A stretch of 64,000 bases of DNA from JACCTU01 sp963848525 (GTDB lineage Bacteria > Actinomycetota > Thermoleophilia > Gaiellales > Gaiellaceae). The position numbers and the translations under genes are program-made. A model generated the notes under the pieces. That model was not told the origin of the DNA and did not search any database. It saw nothing but the letters and a program-made list of their open reading frames with translations. Where the stretch lies: NCBI GenBank assembly GCA_963848525.1, contig CAWKDZ010000005.1, positions 620,001 to 684,000 on the forward strand. Direction: 5' to 3'. Shown piece by piece: positions 27,799 through 37,259 of the stretch; the stretch's first letter is position 1, and the number at the start of each line of letters is the position of its first letter.

Positions 27799-28925
27799 TG
27801 CCCGACTACACGCTGCGCATCCGCCGCTACACGCCCGAGACGGGCGAGGCGGCGCACTGGGACGACTTCACGATCGACCTCGACGGCCACCGCTCGGTGC
27901 TCGACGGCATCCTCCAGGCACGCGACCGCGAGGACGGCACGATCGGCATCCGCTGCTCCTGCCGGGCAGCGATCTGCGGCTCCTGCGGCGTGCGCATCAA
28001 CGGCAAGCCCGCGCTGGCCTGCCACACCCATCTCGACAAGGCCGCCGAAACCGCCGCCGACGGCGCGATCACCGTCGAGCCGATGGGCAACATGCCGGTG
28101 CTCAAGGACCTGATCGTCGACATGGACGCGGTGCACTGGAAGAAGATCCAGCGCGTCACGCCGTGGCTGCTGCCCGAGGGCGACCCGCCGGAGCGCGAGT
28201 ACGTCGTGCCGCCGGAGTCGATGATCGACGTCACGCAGAGCATGGCCTGCATCCAGTGCGGCGCCTGCGTGTCTGACTGCCTGTCGATGGAGGTCGATCC
28301 CGGCTTCATCGGCCCGGCGGCGCTGGCCAAGGCCTACCGCTTCGTCGGCGACCCGCGCGACGGCCAGCAGCGCGAGCGCCTCAAGGACCTCGCCGAGGAC
28401 CCGCACGGCATCTACGACTGCACGCACTGCTTCAACTGCATCGAGGCGTGCCCCAAGGGCGTCGCGCCGATGAGCCAGATCATGCGGCTGCGCCGCGTCG
28501 CGGGCTCCAAGCACGAGATCAACGACCGCAACAACGGCCACCGGCACGAGAAGGCCTTCGTCTCGCTGATCCGTGACTACGGGCTGCTGTACGAAGCCGA
28601 GCTGCTGCCCCGCTCCTACGGCGGCGACTCGTGGTTCGGCAAGTTCCACCCGGCCGCCGGGCTCGAGCTGGCCGACTCGCTGCCAACGATCGTCAAGGCG
28701 CTGCAGCGCGGCAAGGTGACGCCGATGAAGGCGCTCAAGGGCCACAAGCTGCCCAAGGACGACCTGCAGGCCGTCCAGCGCATCTTCGAGCACACCGAGA
28801 GCGACGCCTTCGAGCTCAACCTCTACGTGGTCGGCTACGAGGACGAGGAGGAGGCGGCCGGCACCGAGCTGCAGGCCGACGCTGCCGGCAGCCACCTGCC
28901 CGAAGAGAGGAGCCCGAACCGGTGA
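27798..28925 (+). CDS. sdhB: succinate dehydrogenase iron-sulfur subunit
   Basis: 375 residues. The N-terminal plant-type ferredoxin domain holds CSCRAAICGSCGVRINGKPA and a later Cys for the [2Fe-2S] cluster; the C-terminal domain holds CIQCGACVSDC and CTHCFNCIEACPKG for the [4Fe-4S] and third clusters. It is over 100 residues longer than classical SdhB; the extra C-terminal part (ending in an acidic EDEEEAAGTE tail) may contact the CCG subunit. It passes electrons from SdhA towards quinone. Confidence 0.92.
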   Translation: MPDYTLRIRRYTPETGEAAHWDDFTIDLDGHRSVLDGILQARDREDGTIGIRCSCRAAICGSCGVRINGKPALACHTHLDKAAETAADGAITVEPMGNMPVLKDLIVDMDAVHWKKIQRVTPWLLPEGDPPEREYVVPPESMIDVTQSMACIQCGACVSDCLSMEVDPGFIGPAALAKAYRFVGDPRDGQQRERLKDLAEDPHGIYDCTHCFNCIEACPKGVAPMSQIMRLRRVAGSKHEINDRNNGHRHEKAFVSLIRDYGLLYEAELLPRSYGGDSWFGKFHPAAGLELADSLPTIVKALQRGKVTPMKALKGHKLPKDDLQAVQRIFEHTESDAFELNLYVVGYEDEEEAAGTELQADAAGSHLPEERSPNR

Positions 28926-29833
28926 AGGTCGCCTACTGGCCCGGCTGCGTGAGCCGCGGCTTCACCCCGGAGCTGCACGGCTCGATGGCGAAGATCGCCC
29001 CGCTGCTCGACCTCGAGCTCGTCGAGCTCGACCGCGCCGCGTGCTGCGGCGCCGGCGTGATCGCCGAGCACAACCAGGAGCTGGCCGACACCCTCAACGC
29101 GCGCACGTTCGCGCTCGCCCAGCGCGAGATGGAGCGCGGCGCCGAGCTGATGATGAACATCTGCTCGACCTGCCAGGGCGCCCAGAGCGAGTGCCAGGAG
29201 CGCCTGGACGCGAACGGCGAGTACCGCGCGCACGTCAACGAGGCGCTCGCCGGCGAGCAGCTGCGCTACGAGAAGGGCATCGCCAACAAGCACCTGCTGT
29301 GGCTGATGGTCGAGGAGATCGGGCTCGACGCCGTGCGCGCGAAGGTCAAGCGCCCGCTCACCGACCTCCGGGTCGGCCCGTTCTACGGCTGCTACATCGT
29401 GCGCCCGACCGACCGGCTGGGCATCAGCCGCGACCACCCGCGCGACACGTACCTGCACCAGCTGATCGAGGCGCTGGGCGGCACGGTGGTCGACTACGCC
29501 GGCCAGTACAAGTGCTGCGGCTTCCCGATCATCACGATGAACAAGGAAGCCTCGCTCAAGCAGGCCGGGCGGCACCTGGGCGACGCGGTCGACGCCGAGG
29601 CGGACTGCCTCGTCACGCCGTGCCCGCTGTGCCACCTCAACCTCGACCTCCAGCAGCCGCTGTCGGAGCGGATCGTCGGGCGGGAGCTCGACATGCCCGT
29701 GCTGCACCTGCCGCAGCTGATCGGGCTGGCGCTCGGGCTCGAGCCGAAGGAGCTGGGCTTCAACAAGCACGTCGTGCGCCCGACCTCGGTCATCGATTGG
29801 TCGACCTCCGTCGTCGGAAGCGTCGCGGCGTAA
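28922..29833 (+). CDS. CCG-domain subunit of type-E-like succinate:quinone reductase (HdrB-like)
   Basis: 303 residues with two cysteine-rich CCG domains: WPGCVSRGF...RAACCGAGVIAEHNQ...NICSTCQGAQSECQ in the first, FYGCYIVRP...YKCCGFPIITMN...VTPCPLCHLNLD in the second. This is the HdrB fold used as SdhE/SdhC in archaeal and some bacterial type E SQRs in place of haem-containing membrane anchors. There are no membrane helices, so quinone access must be peripheral. The GTG start overlaps the sdhB stop. Confidence 0.85.
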   Translation: MKVAYWPGCVSRGFTPELHGSMAKIAPLLDLELVELDRAACCGAGVIAEHNQELADTLNARTFALAQREMERGAELMMNICSTCQGAQSECQERLDANGEYRAHVNEALAGEQLRYEKGIANKHLLWLMVEEIGLDAVRAKVKRPLTDLRVGPFYGCYIVRPTDRLGISRDHPRDTYLHQLIEALGGTVVDYAGQYKCCGFPIITMNKEASLKQAGRHLGDAVDAEADCLVTPCPLCHLNLDLQQPLSERIVGRELDMPVLHLPQLIGLALGLEPKELGFNKHVVRPTSVIDWSTSVVGSVAA

Positions 29834-31114
29834 GCGCGCGCTACGCCTGGCCCGCGGGCCTGGCGGCGGCGCTCGGCGCCCGCTATGCCACCGAGTCGCT
29901 GCGCCACCGGCGCGAAAGCGGCCACGGCTACGACCTCCACGGCGCCGACGAGCTCGACGTCCGCGACCCCGGCTTCCTGCGCGCCGCCGAGGCGCTGACC
30001 GCCGCGCCGATCTCCACCGGCGACGACGTCGAGCTGCTGATCAACGGCGACGCGATCTTCCCCGTCTACCTGGACACGATCCGCGGCGCCCAGCGCACGC
30101 TGTGCCTGCTCACGTACGTCTACTGGCGCGGCGACATCGCGCGCGACGTCGCCGACGCGCTGTGCGAGCGGGCGCGGGCCGGCGTCGAGGTCAACGTGAT
30201 CATCGACGCCATGGGCGGCGTGAGGATCGAGAAGGACCTCGTCGAGCAGATGGCCGAGGCGGGCGTGCGGATGTCGCGCTTCCGGCCGCCGAAGCCGTAC
30301 GCCGCGCGCCGCGTGGCCAACCGCACGCACCGCAAGATCCTGGTCGCCGACGGCGAGGTGGGCCTGACCGGCGGCGTGGGGATCGCGGAGGAGTGGAGCG
30401 GCAATGCGCAGGATCCCGACCACTGGCGCGACACCCACGTGCGCGTCCGCGGGCCGGTCGTGCGCGGGCTGTTCGGCGCGTTCGCCGAGAACTGGCTCGA
30501 GGCGACCGGCGAGGTGCTCGTCGGCGAGGGCTACCTGCCCGACATCCCGGAGCAGGAGAACGGCGGCCCGATGATGGTCGTGCGCTCGAGCGCCGGCGTC
30601 GGCGACACCAACGTCGAGGCGCTGTACTACCTGGCGATCGCGGCGGCGCGCGAGACGCTCGACCTCACGGCCGCCTACTTCGTCCCGCGCCCGGCGTTCA
30701 CCGACGCGCTCGTGGACGCCGCCGAGCGTGGGGTACGGGTGCGCGTGCTCGTCCCCGGGCCGAACATCGACAAGCCGCCGGTGCTGGGTGGCCGGGCGGG
30801 TGAGCTACGACGAGCTGGTCGACTCCGGGGTGGAGATCTACGAGTACCAGCCGACGATGCTGCACGCCAAGTCGATGGTCGTCGACGGCGCGTGGTCGTC
30901 GGTCGGCTCGGTCAACTTCGACAACCGCTCGTTCCAGCTCCACGACGAGGCCACTCTGTGCGTCCTCTCGGAGGCCTTCGCCGGCGAGCTCACGGACCAG
31001 TTCGAGCGCGACCTCGAGCGCTCGGAGCGGATCGAGCCCGAGCGCTGGAAGGGCCGTGGCCCGTTTCAGCGCGCCGCCGAGTCGTCGCTCAAGCTCGTCC
31101 GAAGGGAGCTGTAA
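29797..31114 (+). CDS. phospholipase D/cardiolipin synthase-like protein, frameshifted
   Basis: Two frames give 438 residues with both HKD motifs: NRTHRKILVADGEVGLTGG in the first half and TMLHAKSMVVDGAWSSVGSV in the second. One extra G near 30789 (gtgctgG-gtggcc) lies between them; removing it yields VLVAGRVSYDELVDSG. The N-terminus has one weak hydrophobic stretch (YAWPAGLAAALGARY). It probably condenses or hydrolyses phospholipids at the membrane. The first usable start is TTG 29797, overlapping the previous gene by 37 bp; this start is uncertain. Confidence 0.78.
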
Positions 31115-31116
31115 AC

Positions 31117-31148
31117 AGCAAAGAGGGCCCGGCTGGGCCCTCGTTGCT
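31117..31148. terminator. bidirectional-type terminator hairpin
   Basis: GAGGGCCC-GGCT-GGGCCCTC gives a perfect 8-bp stem with a 4-base loop; flanking AGCAA/TTGCT extends it after one mismatch. It follows the phospholipase gene stop by 2 bp and lies between it and the convergent asd. A further weak dyad (CCCGGGA 31170, TCCCGGG 31202) is nearer the asd stop. T-richness after the stem is modest (gttgcttgt). Confidence 0.75.
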
Positions 31149-31225
31149 TGTCGTACCCCTTGTCTCGTCCCCGGGAAGTCTGGTGCTTCTATGTGCCCGC
31201 CTCCCGGGTGGGTAAACCTGCGATT

Positions 31226-32248
31226 TCAGACTTTCGACGGAACCCTGACCAGGTTGCGCTCGTGCAGCACCTCGGCGATCTGGATCGCGTTGGTGGCCGC
31301 GCCCTTGAGCAGGTTGTCCGAGACGACCCACAGGCACAGCCCGCGCTCGTGCGAGGGATCGCGGCGCAGGCGGCCGACGAAGACGTCGTCGCGGCCGGCG
31401 GCGTTCAGCGCGGTCGGGTAGGCGTGGGTCGCCGGGTCGTCGACCATCGTCAATCCCGGGGCGGCTTCGAGCAGCGCGCGGGCCGCTTCGACGGACAGCG
31501 GGTCGCGGGTCTCGAGCGTGACCGACTCCGAGTGTGAGCTGCGCACCGGCACGCGCGCGCACGTGACGTTGATCGCGATCGACTCGTCGCCGAGGATCTT
31601 GCGCGTCTCGAACATCATCTTGCGCTCTTCGTCCGTGTGGTCGTCGCCGTCGGCGAAGTTCCCGGCGCCGCCGAGGACATTGAACGCGATCGGATGCGGG
31701 TAGATCTCCGGCGCGGGCACGGGCTGGCCGTGCAGCACGGTGTGGGTCTGGAAGTCGAGCTCCTCCACGGCCTTGACGCCGGTGCCGGAGACCGACTGGT
31801 AGGTCGAGACGATCAGCCGCTCGATCCCGGCGGCGTCGTGGATCGGCTTGAGCGCGACCATCAGCTGCATCGTCGAGCAGTTGGGGTTGGCGATCAGCCC
31901 CTTGTGGTCCTCGAGCGCGTCGGGGTTGACCTCGGAGACGACGAGCGGGACCTCAGGGTCGCGGCGCCACTTCGACGAGTTGTCGACGACGACAGCGCCG
32001 GCGTCGACGAAGCGCGGCGCCCACTCGCCCGAGGTGGTGGCGCCGGCCGAGAAGATCGCCAGGTCGAACCCCTGGATCGTCTCGTCGGTCAGCGGCTGGA
32101 CGGTGGCGCCGTCGAGCTCGCGGCCCGCGGAGCGGGCGGATGCGAACGGCACGATCTCGGATGCCGGAAAGGCGCGCTCGCGCAGCTTGGCGCGCATGAC
32201 GGTGCCGACGGCGCCCGTCGCGCCCACCACTGCCACCCGGTAGCTCAT
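31226..32248 (-). CDS. asd: aspartate-semialdehyde dehydrogenase
   Basis: 340 residues: NADP loop VAVVGATGAVGTVM, catalytic Cys124 in ANPNCSTMQLM, the substrate segment PHPIAFNVL and the His near CARVPVRSSHSESVTLE. It reduces aspartyl phosphate to aspartate semialdehyde for lysine (DAP), threonine and methionine synthesis. Its ATG overlaps the lysC stop (ATGA), giving the usual actinobacterial lysC-asd operon. Confidence 0.94.
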   Translation of the reverse strand: MSYRVAVVGATGAVGTVMRAKLRERAFPASEIVPFASARSAGRELDGATVQPLTDETIQGFDLAIFSAGATTSGEWAPRFVDAGAVVVDNSSKWRRDPEVPLVVSEVNPDALEDHKGLIANPNCSTMQLMVALKPIHDAAGIERLIVSTYQSVSGTGVKAVEELDFQTHTVLHGQPVPAPEIYPHPIAFNVLGGAGNFADGDDHTDEERKMMFETRKILGDESIAINVTCARVPVRSSHSESVTLETRDPLSVEAARALLEAAPGLTMVDDPATHAYPTALNAAGRDDVFVGRLRRDPSHERGLCLWVVSDNLLKGAATNAIQIAEVLHERNLVRVPSKV

Positions 32249-33570
32249 ATTCCCGCTCCGCGTGCGGGCTGTGGCCCGGCCGACATTGTCGACCCCGACC
32301 GCGAGGTGTCCCGACCGCCTCCAAACGGATGCTCGGCCTCCACCTGGTCGGCCCCGAGCTCGAACGCCGTGTGCAGCGCGCGGACCGCGCGGTCGACGGC
32401 GTCGGCGGAGACGACGCACGAGATCTTGATCGGCGAGGTGGAGATCATCTCGATGTTGATCATCTCGTCCCCAAGCGTGGTGAACACCTTGGCCGCCACC
32501 CCGGGATGCGACTTCATTCCCGCGCCCACGACGGAGACCTTCCCCATCTCCGGGTCCTCGGCCACCGCGCGGATGCCCTGGCCTGCGATCAGCGGGTCGA
32601 GCGCCTCGCGCGCGGCGCGCAGGTCGGAGCGCGGCACGGTGAACGACATGTCCGCCGACGAGCCCTCGGACACCGGCTCGTTCTGGATGATCATGTCGAC
32701 GTTGACGTTCGCGTCCGCCAGCGCGCTGAAGATGCGGCCGGCCACGCCCGGGTGGTCGGGGACGCCGAGCAGCGTGACCCGCGCCTCGTCGCGCGAGTGG
32801 GTCACGGCGGTGATCAGGGGGCGTTCCATCGTCTCCTCTTCTCCGACCACGAAGGTCCCGGGCTCCTCGGTGAACGAGGAGCGGCAGTGGATGCGCACGT
32901 CATGGTTGCGGCCGTACTCGACCGAGCGCAGCTGGAGGACGCCGGCGCCGGAAGCCGACATCTCGAGCATCTCCTCGAACGAGACGACCGGCAGCTTGCG
33001 AGCGTCGGGCACGATCCGGGGGTCGGCGGAGAACACCCCGGCCACGTCCGTGTAGATCTCGCACACCTCGGCCCCGACGGCGGCGGCCAGCGCGACGGCG
33101 GTGGTGTCGGACCCGCCGCGGCCGAGCGTCGTCACGTCCTTGGCCGTGGATACGCCCTGGAAGCCGGCCACGAGCACCACGAGCTCGTCGTCGAGCGCCG
33201 CGCGGATGCGGTCGGCGCGGACGTCGAGGATGCGCGCCTTCGTGTGGCTCGTGTCGGTCACGATCCCGGCCTGCGAGCCGGTCAGCGAGATCGCCCGGTG
33301 CCCGAGGTCGTTGATCGCCATCGCGCACAGCGCGCACGAGATGCGCTCGCCGGTGGAGAGCAGCATGTCCATCTCGCGCGGGTCGGGGGCGATCGAGACC
33401 TCGTTGGCCATCGAGATCAGCTCGTCGGTCGTCTTCCCGCGCGCGGACAGGACGGCCACGACGCGATGGCCGAGCTCGCGCGCGGCGACGATCCGCCGCG
33501 CGGCGCGCTTGATGCGCTCGGCGTCGGCAACGGAGGTGCCGCCGAACTTCATGACCACGGTGCCCGACAC
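32245..33570 (-). CDS. lysC: aspartokinase
   Basis: 441 residues from GTG 33570. KFGGTSVADAERIKRAA opens the kinase domain, with TLGRGGSDTTAVALAAA and EIYTDVAGVFSADPR; two C-terminal ACT domains follow (VTLLGVPDHPGVAGRIFSAL and VSVVGAGMKSHPGVAAKVF), so feedback control by lysine/threonine is expected. A longer frame to 33651 lacks a sensible N-terminus. It makes aspartyl-4-phosphate for Asd, encoded downstream. Confidence 0.93.
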   Translation of the reverse strand: MSGTVVMKFGGTSVADAERIKRAARRIVAARELGHRVVAVLSARGKTTDELISMANEVSIAPDPREMDMLLSTGERISCALCAMAINDLGHRAISLTGSQAGIVTDTSHTKARILDVRADRIRAALDDELVVLVAGFQGVSTAKDVTTLGRGGSDTTAVALAAAVGAEVCEIYTDVAGVFSADPRIVPDARKLPVVSFEEMLEMSASGAGVLQLRSVEYGRNHDVRIHCRSSFTEEPGTFVVGEEETMERPLITAVTHSRDEARVTLLGVPDHPGVAGRIFSALADANVNVDMIIQNEPVSEGSSADMSFTVPRSDLRAAREALDPLIAGQGIRAVAEDPEMGKVSVVGAGMKSHPGVAAKVFTTLGDEMINIEMISTSPIKISCVVSADAVDRAVRALHTAFELGADQVEAEHPFGGGRDTSRSGSTMSAGPQPARGAGI

Positions 33571-33682
33571 TGGCCGGAAGTCTAGGCAACGGCCGTTCGC
33601 GGTCACGGACCCGACCGCTGCGTCACATAGCCGCGAAGCAACCTGGTTCACTCGGCCAACATCGAGCGACGGAGGGACGGCG

Positions 33683-34546
33683 GTGCGGCGGAGCTGGTGG
33701 GCATGGACGACCGTGGTGGCGATACTGCTGCCGGCCGCGACCGCGTCCGCTCAGAGCTCCAATGCGCAGGTCGCGATCTCCGGCACCCCTCGTGTCGGCG
33801 CCCAGCTCGAGGCCGTCGTGCAGCTCGACGACGATGACGACGACGACGTGTCGGTCACCTACGCGTGGCGCCGGTGCGACGCCGCCTGCTCCGCGATCGG
33901 GGCGACCGGCCGCCGCTACGCGCCCGCGCCCGCAGACGTCGGGAAGCGCATCCAGGTGCAGGCCACCGTGCGCGGCGATGACGACGACGATGACGACGGA
34001 GGGGCCCCGGTGGTCGTCAGCTCCGCGCTCACGGAGCCGGTGGCCGCCGCGCCGGGAGGATCGACGCCGCCGCCGCCCGGATCGACCCAGCCGCCGCCGG
34101 GATCGAGCGCGCCGCCGCCCAGCTCGACCGTCTCACCGCCCACGACGTCGTCGTCGCCCGAGCTCGCGGGCTCGTCCCGGCCCGCGCGCCGGTCGCCGCG
34201 CCTGCGCGTGATGCGCCCGGCGCCGACCGTCCGCTTCGTGGGCTTCCTGACCCGGCAGGGCGCCGCGATCACGCGCCTCAGCGTGCGCGCGCCGCGCGGG
34301 GTGCGCATCGGCGTGCGCTGCACGGGAAACGGTTGCCCGCGCCGCGCGCTCGCCGTGGCGACGGCCTTCACCCGCCTGCGCGTGTTCGAGCGCCGCCTGC
34401 CGGCCGGGACGCAGCTCGAGATCCGCGTCACGCGGGCCGGCTACGTGGGCAAGCACACGCTGATCCGGATCCGGCGCGGCGAGCCGCCGTCGCGGCTCGA
34501 CCGCTGCCTCTATCCCGGCTCGTCCGCCCCGCGCCGCTGCGACTAG
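33683..34546 (+). CDS. secreted protein with poly-Asp runs and Pro-rich linker
   Basis: 287 residues from GTG 33683, with a GGAGGGA ribosome site. A signal peptide (VRRSWWAWTTVVAILLPAA, then TASAQS) precedes a domain carrying two runs of seven Asp, the first before VSVTYAWRRCDAACSAIG and the second after KRIQVQATVRG. The YAWRRCDA...DVGKRIQV pattern is the beta-sandwich repeat common in Solirubrobacterales exoproteins; Asp runs may bind Ca2+. A Pro/Ser linker and a basic C-terminal domain with paired cysteines (GVRCTGNGCPRRA) follow. Function unknown. Confidence 0.75.
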   Translation: MRRSWWAWTTVVAILLPAATASAQSSNAQVAISGTPRVGAQLEAVVQLDDDDDDDVSVTYAWRRCDAACSAIGATGRRYAPAPADVGKRIQVQATVRGDDDDDDDGGAPVVVSSALTEPVAAAPGGSTPPPPGSTQPPPGSSAPPPSSTVSPPTTSSSPELAGSSRPARRSPRLRVMRPAPTVRFVGFLTRQGAAITRLSVRAPRGVRIGVRCTGNGCPRRALAVATAFTRLRVFERRLPAGTQLEIRVTRAGYVGKHTLIRIRRGEPPSRLDRCLYPGSSAPRRCD

Positions 34547-35140
34547 ACCGCGCGGCGGCCCGAGAGCGCGCGGCCGAGCGTGACCTCGTCGGCGTACTCG
34601 AGGTCGCCGCCCACCGGCAGGCCGGACGCGAGGCGGGTGACCGCGACGCCCGGGCGCGCGGTCGTGCAGCGCGGCGGCGACGTGCAGCGCGGTCGCCTCG
34701 CCCGTGGTCGTCGGGTTGGTGGCGAGGATGACCTCTCTGACGCCGTTGCCGACCCGCGCGTAGAGCTGGGCGAGCTTGAGGTCCTCGGGCTCGACGCCGT
34801 CGATCGGCGACAGCGCGCCGCCGAGCACGTGGTAGCGGCCGCGGTACTCGTGCGTGCGCTCGATCGGGATCACGTCGCCGGCCTCCTCGACGACGCAGAT
34901 CAGCTCGGCGTCGCGCCGCTCGTCGAGGCAGACCGTGCAGCGCGGGCCCTCGGCGAGGTTGAAGCAGACCTCGCAGAGCGTGATCTTCTCCTTCACGTCG
35001 CGGATCGCCGCCGCCAGCGCGGCAGCGTCCTCGCCGGACGCGCGCAGGATGTGGAACGCGAGTCGCTGCGCGGTGCGCTGGCCGACGCCGGGCAGCTTGG
35101 CCAGCTCGGTGACGAGGCGCTGGAGCGGGGGCGCGAGCAA
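34543..35140 (-). CDS. recR: recombination protein RecR, one frameshift
   Basis: 198 residues over two frames: helix-hairpin-helix PLQRLVTELAKLPGVGQRTA, zinc finger CEVCFNLAEGPRCTVC, Toprim domain (LICVVEEAGDVIPIERT, ILATNPTTTGEATALHV), and after one extra G near 34660 the normal end GVAVTRLASGLPVGGDLEYA. RecR acts with RecF/RecO in gap repair. TTG 35140 gives the family N-terminus (LLAPPLQRL). It is the third gene of dnaX-ybaB-recR. Confidence 0.88.
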
Positions 35141-35144
35141 GCGG

Positions 35145-35579
35145 TCAGCGCTTCTTGCGGCGGGCGGCGCGGTTGGGCTGGCCGCCCGGCAGTGCGCCGC
35201 CACCACCGCCGCCGCCGCCCAAGGCGCCGCCGAGCCCGCCCATCCCGAGCGCGTCGAGCGCGCTCATCGGATCGAAGCCCTCGCCGCCGCCGAGCCCGCC
35301 GAGCTTGGACTCCTGCAGCTCCTGCGCCGAGCGCAGCGCCTCGTTGAGCGCAGCCACGACCATGTCCTGCAGCATCTCGACGTCCTCGGGATCGACGGCG
35401 TCGGGATCGATGGCGATCGACTCCAGGTGCAGGTCGCCGGACATCACGACCTTGACCATCCCGCCGCCGGCGCTTGCCTCGACGCGCTCGGACTTGAGCG
35501 CCTCCTGGGCCTGCTGCTGGGCGGCCATCATCTCCTGCGCCTGGCGCAGCATGGCCTGGAGGTTGGGCGGTTGCGGCAT
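35145..35579 (-). CDS. YbaB/EbfC nucleoid-associated protein
   Basis: 144 residues: a coiled N-terminus (NLQAMLRQAQEMMAAQQQAQ), the core VKVVMSGDLHLESIAIDPDAV and DMVVAALNEALRSAQELQES, then an unusual Gly-rich tail (LGGALGGGGGGGGALPGG) ending RRKKR. It binds DNA as a dimer and is commonly encoded between dnaX and recR. The ATG overlaps the dnaX stop. The Gly/basic tail extends beyond the usual ~105 residues. Confidence 0.88.
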   Translation of the reverse strand: MPQPPNLQAMLRQAQEMMAAQQQAQEALKSERVEASAGGGMVKVVMSGDLHLESIAIDPDAVDPEDVEMLQDMVVAALNEALRSAQELQESKLGGLGGGEGFDPMSALDALGMGGLGGALGGGGGGGGALPGGQPNRAARRKKR

Positions 35580-37252
35580 CAGGACTCCTCGCTCGGCTCT
35601 TCGATCGCGCTGAACTCGTGCTTGAAGCGGTCCACCAGCTCCTCGTCGCTGAGCGTCGCCTCTGGCTGCGATTCGAACTCTTCATCGGCCCGAAGCTCAT
35701 AGACGAGTCGCAGGGAGGTGCCGGTGACCGTGCGGATGCAGCGGGCGATCAGCTCACGCTTTGCAGGATCCTCGGCTTGGCGCTTATAGAACGCCGCCGA
35801 CTCCGGCCAGGCAAGTGTGAGCCCGTCGGCGGTGACGGCAAATGGAGTCGCCTGCCGCAGAAGCTCGGCCGTTCGAGGCGAGTCTCCTTCGAGGGACTCG
35901 AGAATGGCCGGCCACACCTGTTCGAACGCCTCAGGAGAGAAGTCGACCGCGGACGCCTCCGGCTCGACGACTGCGACCGCGGCGACCGCCGGTGCCGCGG
36001 CGACGGAGATTGGAATCCCCGCCCGCCCGCGGCCGGCGGCCGTGGCCGGCTCCTCCGGTGCTCGTGAGGCCGGCGGCGCCGGGGCGGAGCCGCCGCCGGC
36101 GAGGCGCGCCTCGAGGCGCTCGATCCGCGCCAGCAGCGCCTTCGCCGAGGGATCGTGGTCCGGCTCGGCCGCCTTGACGAGCGCGAGCTCGAGCTGGGTG
36201 CGGGCGTCGGCGCCGTCCTTGAGCGCGCGCAGGGCGGCGGCGATCAGCTCCAGCAGGCGCACCACGTCGGCCGCCGGCACCGCGCGCGCCTGCGCGGCCA
36301 GGCGCTCGTCCTGCTCGGGCGTCACGCGGATCTCGGCCGGCACCTCGCCGAGCGCCTGCACGACCATCAGGCCTCGCGCGTGCGCTTCGAGGTCGCCGAA
36401 GAAGCGCCCGAGGTCGCGCCCCGAGTCGGCCAGCCGCGCCGCGGCCTGCAGCGCGGCCCGCGCGTCGCCGGCGGCGACCGCGTCCACGGCTCCGAAGACG
36501 AGGTCGGCGTCGGCCGCGCCCAGGACCGCGAGCACGTCGTCGAGCGCGATCGAGCGCCCCGAGTAGGCGACGAGCTGCTCGAGCGTGCCCAGCGCGTCCC
36601 GGAAGGAGCCGGTGGCCGAGCGGGCCACCAGCGCGGTCGCCTCGTCGCCGATCTCGATCTCCTCGGCGGTGGCCACGCGGCGCAGCACGCCGGTGATCTG
36701 GGGCACGCTCGGGCGCGCGAAGTCGAACCGGTGGCAGCGGTCCACCACGGTCGGCAGGACCTTTCCCGCCTCGGTGGTGGCGAGCACGAAGATCGTGTGC
36801 GGGGGCGGCTCCTCGAGCGTTTTCAGGAACGCGTTCCAGGCCGCCGTCGACAGCATGTGCGCCTCGTCGAGGATGTAGACCTTGCTGCGCCCGGCCACGG
36901 GCGCGAAGCCGACGCGCTCGCGCAGGTCGCGGATGTCGTCGACCGAGTTGTTGGAGGCGGCGTCCATCTCGATCACGTCGAGCGAGGAGGCGGCGGCGAT
37001 CGAGGTGCACGACTCGCACTCGCCGCAGGGCTCGACGGTCGGCCCGCGGACGCAGTTCAGCGACGCCGCGAGGATCTTCGCCATCGAGGTCTTGCCGGTT
37101 CCGCGCGAGCCGACGAACAGGTACGCGTGGTGGACCCTGCCCTGCTCGATCGCGTTGCGCAGCGTGCGCACCACGTGGTCCTGCCCGACCACGTCGGCGA
37201 AGGTCCGCGGGCGGTGGCGGCGGTACAGCGAGGCGGGAGCCGAAGGCACCAT
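35579..37252 (-). CDS. dnaX: DNA polymerase III gamma/tau subunit
   Basis: 557 residues. AAA+ motifs: Walker A VGSRGTGKTSMAK (48-56), zinc cysteines 67, 76, 79 and 82 (PCGECESC), Walker B VYILDEAHML, sensor TTEAGKVLP. A clamp-loader domain III and an Ala/Pro linker precede a C-terminal tau region (FEQVWPAILESLEGDSPRTA). It loads the sliding clamp at the replication fork. I saw no A-rich slippery site for a gamma form. It starts the dnaX-ybaB-recR operon. Confidence 0.94.
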   Translation of the reverse strand: MVPSAPASLYRRHRPRTFADVVGQDHVVRTLRNAIEQGRVHHAYLFVGSRGTGKTSMAKILAASLNCVRGPTVEPCGECESCTSIAAASSLDVIEMDAASNNSVDDIRDLRERVGFAPVAGRSKVYILDEAHMLSTAAWNAFLKTLEEPPPHTIFVLATTEAGKVLPTVVDRCHRFDFARPSVPQITGVLRRVATAEEIEIGDEATALVARSATGSFRDALGTLEQLVAYSGRSIALDDVLAVLGAADADLVFGAVDAVAAGDARAALQAAARLADSGRDLGRFFGDLEAHARGLMVVQALGEVPAEIRVTPEQDERLAAQARAVPAADVVRLLELIAAALRALKDGADARTQLELALVKAAEPDHDPSAKALLARIERLEARLAGGGSAPAPPASRAPEEPATAAGRGRAGIPISVAAAPAVAAVAVVEPEASAVDFSPEAFEQVWPAILESLEGDSPRTAELLRQATPFAVTADGLTLAWPESAAFYKRQAEDPAKRELIARCIRTVTGTSLRLVYELRADEEFESQPEATLSDEELVDRFKHEFSAIEEPSEES

Positions 37253-37259
37253 GGCGAGT

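Noticed and set aside
35579..37252. Programmed frameshift for a gamma form of DnaX
   Set aside because: No A-rich slippery heptamer is visible in this GC-rich gene, and the frame is continuous.
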